Source of the DNA: Candidatus Leptofilum gracile
GTDB taxonomy: Bacteria > Chloroflexota > Anaerolineae > Promineifilales > Promineifilaceae
Direction: 5' to 3'
Length of the DNA stretch: 64,000 bases
NCBI GenBank assembly: GCA_016713825.1
Contig: JADJOJ010000004.1
Coordinates: 124,001 to 188,000 of the forward strand
Both the position numbers and the translations under genes were made by a program. Of this stretch, positions 9,405-18,397 are shown piece by piece (positions within the stretch are counted from its first letter, which is position 1; every line of letters begins with the position of its first letter). The notes under the pieces were generated by a model. It was not told the DNA's origin and ran no database searches. It saw only the letters and a program-made list of their open reading frames with translations.

Positions 9405-10200
9405 GCCCAGTTTCCGCGAGACACCTTTAGCAAAAAGCGGCGCGTGACGGGCTGTTTTTCATCCAGATCAGCCCAGGTTTCCGCTGCGTACGATTGCAGC
9501 TTCTGGAACAAGATAGTGAAAATCTCATCCGTGAACATCCAGCTTTCCGCGTCTAGCCGCTGCTCAATTGTGTTTAGGCGTTCATTGGGGCTTAGCCAGG
9601 TGGTCCATTCGGCGGCAATGAGCTCTTCCAACTCGGTTCCGCCTAACTGGTGCAAATAATCTTGCTTAGAAATACCAGCCGCCGGGGGGCGTGTCATCGG
9701 CGAAAGGGCCATCGCTTGCCGCCGCAGCTCATCCCGCAGCTGCCCGGTTACCGATTGGGGGTCAATCCAATCGTCGCCCTGGATAAAAACGCCGCCGGGG
9801 CGCAAGACGCGGGCCGCCTGGCGCAGCACTTGCTGCCAATCTTTGGCCAGATGCAGCACATGCACTGCCAACACGCCATCAAACTGGTTGCTGGCCAGGG
9901 GCATCAGGTGCATATCTGCTTGCAGGGTATGGAGGGCGGCGTGTTTGGCAAACGGCCGTTCCGCCCGAAAAACCTCAGCCAGCATCTCTCTAGAGAGGTC
10001 AAACCCCACCACTTCACAGCCAGCCGCCACCACGGGCCAAGCCATGCGGCCCGTGCCTATCCCAATTTCTAGCACCCGACCATTGGCACCCGCCCGGCCG
10101 CAATGGCGGCACCAATTTGCCGTGCGACCTCAGGCGGGTGTGTGCGCTGGGCATCATATTGCTGCGCTACACGCTTATCAAAGGAAAAATCGAACTTCAT
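9401..10200 (-). CDS. Class I SAM-dependent methyltransferase (one frameshift)
   Basis: The start at 10200 gives MKFDFSFDKRVAQQYDAQR. The frame breaks near 10100, where one missing G (GGG for GGGG) would restore AAGAGANGRVLEIGIGTGR. The restored protein has about 266 residues. Motif I is LEIGIGTGR, the acidic motif is VVGFDLSREML, and post-motif features include LRPGGVF. Its fold resembles UbiE/Methyltransf_11. Context between a PucC-like transporter and a GGR-family reductase suggests a pigment or quinone substrate. BchM (Mg-protoporphyrin O-methyltransferase) is possible, but the sequence lacks anything diagnostic. Start and stop overlap both neighbours, so it is translationally coupled. 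Confidence 0.75.
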
Positions 10201-11593
10201 TAAAACGTTGCGCCCGCTTCCATTGCCCGTAACGTGTCGGCACTGGTCATACTGGCCGCATGCGCTTCGCGGAAGTTAGAAACACTTACGTGCCACATCA
10301 AAATTGTGGCGACAACCATCCCCGTGGCTTCAATGGCAAAGATGAGGAAGTAAGCCACGTTTGGCCCCAATAAGCCAGATTCAATGAGCCCGGTATGCAA
10401 TGCGCCACCGCTAAAGGAGGCGACACCGTTGCCAAACGCCTGCGCCATACCCCACAAGCCCATAAACAAGCCTGTAGCGCCTTCGATGGTCATGTCCATC
10501 ATCATAGAGAGCGCCCCGACGTTGAAGAACCCGGTAAAGAGCCCCATCATCACCAAAGCTGGGAAAACAAGCCCCTCGGCTCTGTTCATAGCGGCCAGGG
10601 CAAGAACAAGCATACCAACGGCCGTACCTGCACACCCCACAATAGTGATGGTTCGCTTTTTAATAGAGAAGATGGCGCTGGCAATACCCATGCCCAACAT
10701 GCCTAGCAACACACCACCACCCCACATCGGCTGGAATTGCGTGGTTTCCGTCACCGGCATGTTAAAAACCTCAGCCCCAAATACTTCTAGAATGTTGTCT
10801 TGCAGGAAGATAGAGAAAATGGCGACAAATACGAAGATGAAAATTCACGCGCTTGAGAATTTTTGCGCAAAATATTCAGCGCTGCTTGAATAGCATTCCC
10901 ATCTGGGGCGGCCTTGCGCGATTGCTCCAGCGCTGTCTCCAGTTGTTCCCCTTTGAGCCGTTTTTCGATGCCCACTGTGCCCAACAAAATAGAGATAATC
11001 ACCACAAACGGAGTCAGATTGTAAAGCCGCTGCATCGCTTCCAAACTGTATTCTGGTCGCACAATGTTAAACACAATGGCCGATAGAATCGAGCTTAGAA
11101 TAGTAAATGTCCATACCACAGAAATAACGGCCCCGCGTGATTTTGGTTCAGTTACCTCAGCAATAAGCGAATGATGGGCATCACCCATAAATGCAATTGC
11201 GATGCCATAAATAATGAGCAACCCAAAACCTAAAGCTATAGCTAAGCCAGAACCATCGCTAATCATATGCACAATGCGGGGGAGGGCGATGAAGATGAGG
11301 CTGCCAACAGCGCCGCCAACGAACAAATAAGGTGTGCGACGAAGCCCAAAAATTGGGTGCCGGTCGGCAAATCGGCCAGAAATAACTTGAAACGGAGATA
11401 AAAAGTAGTGCAGTGATAACATTGCAGTGATCAAAACCGCAGCAATGCCTAATTCAACGATGGCAATTCGGTTGAAGTCAATTGTGAGAATGGCAAACAT
11501 CCACCCCACACCCAGTTTTGGCAAAGCCAAACGCAAAGTTTTGACAGCACCTTTAAGAAAACCCAGAACATTCTTACCCACTTGATTCATCAT
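10200..11593 (-). CDS. PucC/LhaA-family (BCD) transporter 1 (one frameshift)
   Basis: The start at 11593 follows AAGGAGAG. A missing T at about 10847 (TTTT for TTTTT) splits the gene; restored it reads REFFIFVFVAIFSIFLQDN and totals about 464 residues with roughly 12 membrane helices. Family signatures include IAIVELGI, SPFQVISGRFADRHP and RRTPYLFVGG. PucC/LhaA proteins of the major facilitator superfamily help deliver bacteriochlorophyll or assemble light-harvesting complexes in the membrane. A second paralogue lies at 28312. It is first in an operon with the methyltransferase and GGR-family genes, with a sigma70-like promoter at 11646-11673. Confidence 0.85.
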
Positions 11594-11645
11594 CAACTCT
11601 CCTTTCTATCAGTTTCCTTAACGCAACATTAAAAGCAAGAAATAA

Positions 11646-11673
11646 ATTATAACCAAATGTTCAATGTTGACAA
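11646..11673 (-). promoter_or_regulatory. Sigma70-like promoter of the pucC1 operon
   Basis: On the minus strand TTGTCA (11668-11673), a 16-base spacer and TATAAT (11646-11651) lie 53 bases before the pucC1 start. The consensus -10 makes this credible. Confidence 0.55.
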
Positions 11674-11783
11674 AACATAACAAAAACTTAACTAAATGCT
11701 GACTATAGTTGAAAATGTGAGGTTTTGAGGAGGTTTTTCTGGTAAATGAAAGAGATAGCTTTCTTTTTCTCAGCAAAAGAAGT

Positions 11784-11797
11784 TCAGATTTATCTGA
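11784..11797. promoter_or_regulatory. Inverted repeat TCAGAT-TT-ATCTGA, candidate operator
   Basis: TCAGATTTATCTGA is a perfect 6-bp dyad with a 2-base centre, upstream of the pucC1 promoter and downstream of the MerR/B12 regulator. The same half-sites recur with a 12-base spacer at 13189-13212, beside the regulator's own start. The shared dyad suggests one regulator acts at both places. Confidence 0.4.
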
Positions 11798-11835
11798 CTA
11801 ATTTTTATTTTGGAGTTAGAAATGGGGGGGGATTC

Positions 11836-13161
11836 TTAGTGATAGGCTCGGTAATTGGCTCTCTCTAATTTGTCTAGCCAATCGATAACAATTTGACCTT
11901 CGGCTCCTAATCTGATTTTGCTAGAAGCATGATATGCGCGAAGGTATTTGGTTTGCATTTCAGGAGGAATGCCATAATTGTTCATCAACTGCTGTGCCAG
12001 GGCAAGTTCGGGGTTTATATAGTCTATGTTACCCAGGCTTAAAGCGGCCAGAATGCTTTTCTTTAAGCGGTCGTTGGTATCTTCCAGGTGGGAAAAGGGG
12101 ATGTTTTCTTTTTCTAGCGCCTGCCTTGTATCAAAATCTATGAGATATTGCCTTGAATCGTAATGTTTTAGTGCAGACTGGTATTTGGGGGGTAACGGGG
12201 TGGCTGTATGCATCGGGGGCTCAAATGTCATAATTTTGTTAATAACTTGCACAGCCCCTTCAATTGTTTCGCCAAGGAAATGCCCAGAAACATGATGTCT
12301 GAGCGAGGGGATGAGGTTAAAGATTGAACCACCAAATGCAGAGGTGACATTCATGTGGGCTAACAGTTGCGTGACTTTGCCAAGGGAAGCGGCCGTTTCT
12401 AACCTTTGGGCAGCCAAAACCACTACATTCGGTTCAATGGCGTTAATAGTGGTTTCTAGTTGGGCCAGGGGCAAATTAGGACCCAAATAAACGACGTTCC
12501 ATCCCTGGTAACGCAGCAATAAAGATAGCAACAAGATACTAAAAACATGTTCTTCCCCAGGGGGGCAGGCAACCAAAAGTCGGCCAAGCCTGGTTGGGTT
12601 TGGCGTACCGGCAAGCAGTGCACTCAATCGCTTAATGGCCTTGGCGGAAGTGAATAATTCTTGTTGAGCCGTGGCTTTATTCTCAAACCAATAATCGCCA
12701 ATCAGCACCATGCTTTTTTGTAGAATTTCAAGACAAACCATTTTGATAGGGTATAAAGCAAAAGCCTGTGTTAGATATTTTTCAGCGTTGGCATCATCAA
12801 ATTTCAAACAGCTGTTTATCCAGGCCTGCCGAATTTCCCCCAGTGTTTGGCCTTTTTCAAAAATTGTATTTAAATCATCAACTTGGTAGCCTGCGTAATC
12901 CAGCGGATCACCACCTTTTGCCTCCATACTATGCCAAAGTTCAGCAGCATGCGTGATAGTCATCCCCTCCCCCAGGCGAGCCATGAGCCACTTCACAATA
13001 CTAATATCATGTTGTGTGTATACGCGATGCCCACCCTGGCTGCGGGTTGGTTTTGGCAGGTCATACTTCTTTTCCCAGGCTCGCACTGTATGAGCTTTAA
13101 CACCGGTTTCGGCGAGGACTACTTTTAGATTAAAGGTGGGTTCTCTTTGTGGAAGCGCCAT
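11836..13161 (-). CDS. MerR-type regulator with B12-binding domain (CarH/LitR-like)
   Basis: A 441-residue protein. Residues 10-55 are a MerR winged helix (KAHTVRAWEKKYDLPKPTR, then GGHRVY). Residues 95-185 match the helical cap and 193-310 the Rossmann-type cobalamin domain of CarH-class photoreceptors. His205 in PPGEEHVFS is the expected lower cobalt ligand. Of the Wx9EH cap motif, Trp158 and Glu168 remain, but Leu169 replaces His. Phe159 stands where CarH has the light-adduct His. A further 130 residues after 310 are not part of CarH. Lying between the two photosynthesis blocks, it is the probable regulator of puf, bch and pucC genes. Whether it senses light, oxygen or cobalamin supply is open. 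Confidence 0.85.
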   Translation of the reverse strand: MALPQREPTFNLKVVLAETGVKAHTVRAWEKKYDLPKPTRSQGGHRVYTQHDISIVKWLMARLGEGMTITHAAELWHSMEAKGGDPLDYAGYQVDDLNTIFEKGQTLGEIRQAWINSCLKFDDANAEKYLTQAFALYPIKMVCLEILQKSMVLIGDYWFENKATAQQELFTSAKAIKRLSALLAGTPNPTRLGRLLVACPPGEEHVFSILLLSLLLRYQGWNVVYLGPNLPLAQLETTINAIEPNVVVLAAQRLETAASLGKVTQLLAHMNVTSAFGGSIFNLIPSLRHHVSGHFLGETIEGAVQVINKIMTFEPPMHTATPLPPKYQSALKHYDSRQYLIDFDTRQALEKENIPFSHLEDTNDRLKKSILAALSLGNIDYINPELALAQQLMNNYGIPPEMQTKYLRAYHASSKIRLGAEGQIVIDWLDKLERANYRAYH

Positions 13162-13640
13162 TTAAGTTTACCAGTTACCTGTATAAAATCAGATTTTGTC
13201 AATATTATCTGAAGAGCAAAGCTCATAATTCTAACAGATATGTAAGTTTTAGGCCTGGGTGTGTTTGATACTTAATTTATCCTGATTTTTTAGCAATTAG
13301 TCAGGCGATAGGTCGTCTGTTTTGTTTAAAAGCTATTGACAACCCCTTTTTTACTTGTTAGAATTACTTACATTATATTAAGGTTATTCTTAGATTATAC
13401 TTAGTATAGCAGAAAAAACCTAACTTTTTCAATTTTAATATTAGATTTTTGGTTGATATTCTCAATTTAGTGAGAATTCATAGACAAGCCTGACGAAAAC
13501 TTCATTCTTCTGCAAATTGTGTGCATGATGTCGAGCGGTTGAGTGGGAAGAGATGGCGACTTCTTTTGTATATAAACAAGAGTTTCTTGTTTATTTTTAT
13601 CAGCTTTATTGCGTTACAAATATCATAAGGAGAATTCGGA
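13162..13640. promoter_or_regulatory. Divergent regulatory region between B12 regulator and puf operon
   Basis: No gene is seen in this 479-base, AT-rich gap. It holds the dyad TCAGAT-N12-ATCTGA at 13189-13212, 28 bases from the regulator start, and a strong promoter facing pufB at 13336-13364. AT-rich direct repeats around 13376-13400 (AGGTTATTCTTAG, ATTATACTTAG) are further candidate sites. The puf leader would be about 270 bases long. Confidence 0.55.
13336..13364 (+). promoter_or_regulatory. puf operon promoter (sigma70-like)
   Basis: TTGACA (13336-13341), a 17-base spacer and TAGAAT (13359-13364): near-consensus in sequence and spacing, directed toward pufB. Confidence 0.6.
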
Positions 13641-13817
13641 ATGGCCAATAAAGACAATCCCTATAACAATGATCAGGTTCCTGACAAATGGAAGAACCTT
13701 TTCACAAATGATGAATGGTTTATGCATGACATCGTGGTAAAGGCGACCTATGGGTTCTTAGCCATTGCCATCGTGGCACATATTCTGGTTTATATGTGGA
13801 AACCGTGGTTGCCCTAG
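13641..13817 (+). CDS. pufB: Light-harvesting LH1 beta subunit
   Basis: A 58-residue peptide, MANKDNPYNN at the start, with AAGGAG 9 bases upstream of ATG. One membrane helix (about 34-53) carries the bacteriochlorophyll-binding His in AIAIVAHILVYMWKPW, the usual beta-chain pattern of His followed by Trp-Lys-Pro-Trp. An upstream conserved His (WFMHD) is also typical of beta chains. It pairs with PufA to form the LH1 ring around the reaction centre. First gene of the puf operon. Confidence 0.93.
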   Translation: MANKDNPYNNDQVPDKWKNLFTNDEWFMHDIVVKATYGFLAIAIVAHILVYMWKPWLP

Positions 13818-13896
13818 TTTTTTAGGTTCAACTTACCAATATATAAACTCACGTTTTTTATTCTTGCCGAAACGAGAAAAATAGGAGAGGTTTCTA

Positions 13897-14052
13897 ATGG
13901 CAGAACAGCACGATCAACCCCAACGACCGGAACGTCCAGTTGAATTTCGTACAATCTTGTTTTTGTACATTTTGCTCGGTGCAGGCATTGCTTTGCTGAT
14001 TCACTTCATCTTGCTGAGCACGCCGGCTTATAATTGGTTTGCTGGAGCATAA
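13897..14052 (+). CDS. pufA: Light-harvesting LH1 alpha subunit
   Basis: A 51-residue peptide after AGGAGAGG. The single membrane helix (about 18-40) contains the bacteriochlorophyll ligand His in ALLIHFILLSTPAYNWF, a clear alpha-chain motif. The N-terminus is polar and charged (MAEQHDQPQRPERPVEFRT). It lies 79 bases after pufB and 432 bases before pufLM. Confidence 0.93.
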   Translation: MAEQHDQPQRPERPVEFRTILFLYILLGAGIALLIHFILLSTPAYNWFAGA

Positions 14053-14484
14053 CGCCAGCACGTGATTGGGCGAGCGGTTTTGTGGCCCCCCCACAAAATT
14101 CGAACAACAAACAACAGATTTGTGAGGCCGTGAGGTTTATCTTCGCCCGTTAACTAGGTATTGATAAAACCTGATGGCCTTTCTACATTATTTTAGGTGG
14201 ATTATTGCCTAGAATAAGCTTTCTATTTTGCATGCATTCAGAGATGAATGCGGTGTGTTAATGAGTCGTGCGAGCTGTGGCTCAATGAATCTAAACTAAC
14301 TGCTGCTGGCATTTTTTGAGAACTGTTCTTGCTTTCAGGAAATGTTTGGGAAGAGTAGCAATTCTTATGGTTCGAAAGACTCATCAGTTTTCCCCTGACA
14401 TAAGCGCCATCCCTAGTTAACGGCGCAGATGGTTGCCTATGCCAGTGAAATGCACATTTGGTACATAACAAGGAGAGGCAGCCT
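14053..14484 (+). other. pufA-pufLM spacer with RNA hairpins
   Basis: No ORF of note in 432 bases. Hairpin 1: TTTTGTGG (14078-14085), a C5 loop, CCACAAAA (14091-14098). Hairpin 2: GCATTCA (14234-14240), a GAGA tetraloop, TGAATGC (14245-14251). In purple bacteria a hairpin at this position protects pufBA mRNA and keeps LH1 in excess over the reaction centre; the same role is inferred here. Confidence 0.55.
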
Positions 14485-16374
14485 GTGGTTACAGAGATAG
14501 TTACCCCTTCAGTAATTCATGAGAAGCCAAATGTTGAAGGTGAGCGGCCAGCTGTTGAGCGAATAAGGGAAGGAGAAAACATTCCTTTTTCTGAGGTCGA
14601 AAAGCAGTACAGAAAACCAGGTGGAACAATGCTTCACTCGGTATTTGGTGCTGATCCCTTTGATTTTTGGATTGGAAGATTTTATGTAGGCACTTTTGGT
14701 GCGGTATCCCTGATTGGGATATTTTTTGGCGTTGCTAGTTACCTTTATCAGGCGTGGGTGGTGGAAGGTGCATACAACCTTTTACGAGCACGGATCGATC
14801 CGCCACCAATTAGCAATGGTTTACGTTTTGCAGCGGCTGGGGAACCTGGGTTCTTTTGGCAGCTTACGGTTATTTTTGCAACGATTGCCTTTTTGGGTTG
14901 GTTGCTGCGTCAGGTTGACATTTCACGCAAGCTGGGCATGAGCTATGAAGTTCCGATTGCTTATGGCGCTGTTGTGACGTCTTGGATTACATTGCAGTGG
15001 TTACGGCCGTTAGCAATGGGCGCTTGGGGCAATGGTTTTCCACTTGGTATTACCCATCATCTTGATTGGGTCTCCAATATTGGTTACCAATATTACAACT
15101 TCTTCTTTAACCCCTTCCACGCTATTGGTATTTCCTTACTGTTCACTTCAACATTAATTTTGGCAATGCACGGCTCGGCAATTTTGAGTGCCGTTGATAA
15201 GCCATACCTTAATGAAAGAAATGTGGATGGTTTTTGGCGGAATCTGCTGGGTTATAGCATTGGTGAAGTTGGGATTCATCGTTTGGGCTTTTGGCTAGCG
15301 ATTGCAGCAGTGCTGTTTGCTAATCTTTGCATTTTCCTGTCTGGTACGCTTGTTTTCAATTGGGTCGGTTTCTGGTCCTTTTTTGACAGCTTTCCTTTCT
15401 GGGAAGGTGCGGCTGCTGGCACCCTGCTCGTCGGTAGTGGCGCTTTAGCCAGCTTTGTATGGCGTGGTCGCAAACAAGCCATCGTAGATATGGATGAAGT
15501 GGAGTATGGTGGCCGCGGCATCGATGGCACAGCTCTGCGGAAGCCGTATCAGGTGAATTTCTTGGAGCGTTTGTTTGGTGTTGGCCAGGTTGGTCCGGTT
15601 TATCTGGGCGTCGCTGGGGCCATTGCCGTTGTGTTTGGCTTCTTTGCGGTCTTCATCATTTTGGAAAGTTACCTGTACCAGGTTGGGTACAATCCAATTC
15701 TGTTCTTGCGTGAGTTTTTCGTGTTGTCGGTGAATCCGCCGGCGATGAGCTATGGTTTGGGCATGGCCCCCTGGCGTGAGGGTGGTGCCTGGATTGTTGC
15801 TACGTTCCTGATAAATGTCACTGTGGTGGCTTGGTGGGTGCGTGTGTATACACGAGCCAAAGCTTCTGGACTGCGTCCAACGTTGGCTTATGCATTTGCC
15901 ACTGCGCTCTTCCTTTACTTCATCATTTATCTGGTGCGTCCGTTGATGATTGGAAACTGGGCGCAAGCCCCCGGGCAAGGGTTTAAGGCATTGCTAGACT
16001 GGACAAACAATGTGAGCATTCAGTTTGGTAATTTCTACTACAACCCATTCCACATGATTTCTATCTTCTTTTTGCTTGGCTCTACCTTGTTGCTGGCTAT
16101 GCATGGGGCAACCATTGTGGCTACCTCGAAATATGGGTCACATCGTGAAATTGAAGAGATGATGGTGGAAGGCTCTGGCACGCATCGGGCACAGCTGTTC
16201 TGGCGTTGGACGATGGGTTTCAACGTAAACTCAAAAACGATCCATGATTGGTGCTGGTGGTTTGCAATTCTAACAGTGGTAACTGGTGGGATTGGCCTGC
16301 TGTTGTCTGGTACGGTAGTTACAGACTGGTATACCTGGGCACAAAGCATTGGCATTACGGCCCCATTGCCATAA
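14485..16374 (+). CDS. pufLM: Fused photosynthetic reaction centre subunits L and M
   Basis: The GTG at 14485 with AAGGAG 9 bases upstream is preferred, giving 629 residues. The first half is subunit L: His ligands in NPFHAIGIS and AMHGSAIL, and GIHRLGFW. The second half is subunit M: NPFHMISIF, AMHGATIV and IHDWCWW. Both halves show duplicated helix signatures (WLRPLAMGAWG and LVRPLMIGNWA). Between the last L helix and first M helix an extra hydrophobic segment (about 306-328, GTLLVGSGALASF) can return the chain across the membrane, which a fusion needs. Fused pufLM is a hallmark of Roseiflexus-type phototrophs, whereas Chloroflexus has separate genes. The protein binds the special pair, bacteriopheophytins, quinones and iron. 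Confidence 0.96.
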   Translation: MVTEIVTPSVIHEKPNVEGERPAVERIREGENIPFSEVEKQYRKPGGTMLHSVFGADPFDFWIGRFYVGTFGAVSLIGIFFGVASYLYQAWVVEGAYNLLRARIDPPPISNGLRFAAAGEPGFFWQLTVIFATIAFLGWLLRQVDISRKLGMSYEVPIAYGAVVTSWITLQWLRPLAMGAWGNGFPLGITHHLDWVSNIGYQYYNFFFNPFHAIGISLLFTSTLILAMHGSAILSAVDKPYLNERNVDGFWRNLLGYSIGEVGIHRLGFWLAIAAVLFANLCIFLSGTLVFNWVGFWSFFDSFPFWEGAAAGTLLVGSGALASFVWRGRKQAIVDMDEVEYGGRGIDGTALRKPYQVNFLERLFGVGQVGPVYLGVAGAIAVVFGFFAVFIILESYLYQVGYNPILFLREFFVLSVNPPAMSYGLGMAPWREGGAWIVATFLINVTVVAWWVRVYTRAKASGLRPTLAYAFATALFLYFIIYLVRPLMIGNWAQAPGQGFKALLDWTNNVSIQFGNFYYNPFHMISIFFLLGSTLLLAMHGATIVATSKYGSHREIEEMMVEGSGTHRAQLFWRWTMGFNVNSKTIHDWCWWFAILTVVTGGIGLLLSGTVVTDWYTWAQSIGITAPLP

Positions 16375-16385
16375 AGGAGAGAACG

Positions 16386-17330
16386 ATGCGACGCGGTTTT
16401 AAAAATCCATATGGCCCTAATCTTGCGTTTTGGGCTGTATTCTTAGCCATAACGGTTTTACTGCTGAGCGGTGCTCTCTGGGTGCTCAGCTTTGTACGGG
16501 GCACGGTGGTTTCTGCAGCTGAAGATGAAATCACGCTCAATCAGGCTTACATCAATTACTCGACTTCGGGTGATTATGTGGCAACGAGTTCGTTAACGGC
16601 CGTTCAAGCCTACATCGCCGAATTCCCAGAACCACAGAATGTTCAGGTTTTAACCGGCATGACCACTTCAGAGATCTGGAGCTTCATGACCACTTACGTA
16701 GCTGGTGGGATGAAAGTTGATTGTACTTACTGCCACAATGTTGCCAACTTTGCCGCAGATGGTGCAGAAATTGGTGATGATGTGGTTGCCGCCCGTAAAG
16801 ACAATGCACGACAGCATTTGCAAATGGTGGCCGATCTCAACCAAAACTGGCTCACTCAACTAGCAGACATTGAAGGGAAACAACCTTCCGGTGCCCAAAT
16901 TATCTGTGCTACATGTCATTTGGCAGAACCTTTGCCGGTGGCCTGGCCAGAGAATTTGCACGCATTGCCTGATGAGTACCGTTTGCCTTTGGACGACCTG
17001 GATGTTTTGCTTGTCACCGGTAACCTGGACGTGTCGTTGGATGCTGTGCAGTATAATCAGCATACGATGTACCACATGAGCGAGAGCCTAGGGGTCGGTT
17101 GTACGCATTGCCACAATTCGCGTTACTTCCCCGATTGGGAGCAGCCAGCAAAATACTATGCACTCACCATGCTGCAAATGTCTCAATACATTCGTGAGAA
17201 TTATCAAGATTCCATGAATGGGCAAGAGCCATCTTGCTTCCTGTGCCATCGCAATCAAGTACGGCCGCCAGGGGCAGTGCAGGCAGAAGTGTTCTTGCCA
17301 GATGTATTAACATCTAGTTATGCGCCCTAA
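16386..17330 (+). CDS. pufC: Reaction-centre tetraheme cytochrome c subunit
   Basis: The ATG at 16386 follows AAGGAGAG overlapping the pufLM stop. The protein has 314 residues. Residues 13-36 form a membrane anchor (FWAVFLAITVLLLSGALWVL) without a lipobox. Four heme c sites follow: CTYCH at 113, CATCH at 174, CTHCH at 239 and CFLCH at 284. Met residues on preceding helices (MTTYVAGGM, LQMVADL, MYHMSESL, LQMSQY) are the expected axial ligands. PufC re-reduces the photo-oxidised special pair and accepts electrons from a mobile carrier such as auracyanin. An uncleaved N-terminal helix matches the Roseiflexus type. Confidence 0.95.
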   Translation: MRRGFKNPYGPNLAFWAVFLAITVLLLSGALWVLSFVRGTVVSAAEDEITLNQAYINYSTSGDYVATSSLTAVQAYIAEFPEPQNVQVLTGMTTSEIWSFMTTYVAGGMKVDCTYCHNVANFAADGAEIGDDVVAARKDNARQHLQMVADLNQNWLTQLADIEGKQPSGAQIICATCHLAEPLPVAWPENLHALPDEYRLPLDDLDVLLVTGNLDVSLDAVQYNQHTMYHMSESLGVGCTHCHNSRYFPDWEQPAKYYALTMLQMSQYIRENYQDSMNGQEPSCFLCHRNQVRPPGAVQAEVFLPDVLTSSYAP

Positions 17331-17346
17331 ATGTCAATGATAATGG

Positions 17347-17373
17347 TGTGGCCTGTCGTATTGATGGGCCACA
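17347..17373 (+). repeat. Hairpin after pufC
   Basis: TGTGGCC (17347-17353) and GGCCACA (17367-17373) form a 7-bp stem just after the pufC stop. It may protect the 3' end of the puf transcript. Confidence 0.4.
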
Positions 17374-17414
17374 TGTTTATCCTTCCCAAAAGGCTGTATA
17401 TCTTTGGCTGTTGC

Positions 17415-17450
17415 AAAAGCCGATGGTCAACTAATATCATCGGCTTTTTT
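17415..17450 (+). terminator. Rho-independent terminator of the puf operon
   Basis: AAAAGCCGATG (17415-17425) pairs with CATCGGCTTTT (17438-17448), followed by further T. It separates puf from the bch genes that start 35 bases later. Confidence 0.85.
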
Positions 17451-17482
17451 ATCAACTAATAATCACTTTAAAAAGACATTCA

Positions 17483-18397
17483 ATGACTTCAATAGAAACT
17501 TCCACTCCCCCAGCGCAGGTAACACAGCCTTCTGTCCTACGCCGTTCCCTTATATTGATGAAGCCGATTACCTGGTTTGGACCCATGTGGGCGTTTTTAT
17601 GTGGTGCCGTTGCCAGTGGCGCAACGACCTGGTCGCTTGCAGATATAGGCCTCGTCATTTTGGGTATTGTTATGGCGGGGCCCATCTTATGTGGCTTTTC
17701 TCAGGTCATCAATGATTACTTTGACCAGGATATCGATGCCGTCAATGAACCTTATCGGCTGGTTCCTTCTGGTATGGTTTCCACTACACAAATTTTTGTA
17801 ACGCTCCTGGTTTTATTGGTTGCTGGCCTTTTTGTAAGTAGTTATTTGAACCTTCGCGTCATGTACTTTGTTATTGCGGGACAGGTATTGGCTGTTTTGT
17901 ACAGTGCGCCGCCAATTCGTGCTAAACGGAATGGCTGGGTGGGAAATGCAATGGCTGCTTTCTCGTATGAGGGATTAGCCTGGATGGCGGGCCATGCTGC
18001 TTTTGCCGGATTAACCTGGCAAAGTGTGCTAATTGCAATTCTTTATTCGCTCGGAGCTCATGGCATTATGAGTATCAACGATTACAAGAGCATGGCTGGC
18101 GATAAAGATGGCGGTTTGCGTACGATTCCTGTGTTGTATGGACCAAAACAGGCAGCCTGGATGATTGTTTTGACCATGAACGTGGCCCAAATTGTGGTAA
18201 TTGCTGCCTTTTTGTACTGGCAGGTGTGGTGGATTGCTCTGGTCATTACGGTTATTTTGCTGGCGCAACTACCTACACAGCGTAATTTTGTGCGTAATCC
18301 TCAAAAAACGTACTTAAAGTTTAGTGCGATCGGAGTTAGTTTTTATGTTTGGGGCATGATGGCTGCGGCAATTGGTTTGCGTTCAGTTATTGGCTAA
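17483..18397 (+). CDS. bchG: Bacteriochlorophyll synthase
   Basis: A 304-residue UbiA-family prenyltransferase with about eight to nine membrane helices. The Asp-rich motif NDYFDQDIDAVNEPYR and the second motif SINDYKSMAGDKDGGLRT match BchG. It esterifies bacteriochlorophyllide a with geranylgeranyl diphosphate in the membrane. A puf terminator precedes it, so it begins the second plus-strand operon. Its own promoter is not obvious and the ribosome site is weak. bchP follows 33 bases later, as is common. Confidence 0.92.
   Translation: MTSIETSTPPAQVTQPSVLRRSLILMKPITWFGPMWAFLCGAVASGATTWSLADIGLVILGIVMAGPILCGFSQVINDYFDQDIDAVNEPYRLVPSGMVSTTQIFVTLLVLLVAGLFVSSYLNLRVMYFVIAGQVLAVLYSAPPIRAKRNGWVGNAMAAFSYEGLAWMAGHAAFAGLTWQSVLIAILYSLGAHGIMSINDYKSMAGDKDGGLRTIPVLYGPKQAAWMIVLTMNVAQIVVIAAFLYWQVWWIALVITVILLAQLPTQRNFVRNPQKTYLKFSAIGVSFYVWGMMAAAIGLRSVIG

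Noticed and set aside
9401..10200. Firm assignment of the methyltransferase as bchM
   Set aside because: Only generic class I methyltransferase motifs are visible; quinone methyltransferases fit equally well.
11594..11783. PpsR/CrtJ-type operator TGT-N12-ACA
   Set aside because: Scattered TGT and ACA triplets occur, but none in a convincing paired, repeated arrangement, and no PpsR-type regulator is present.
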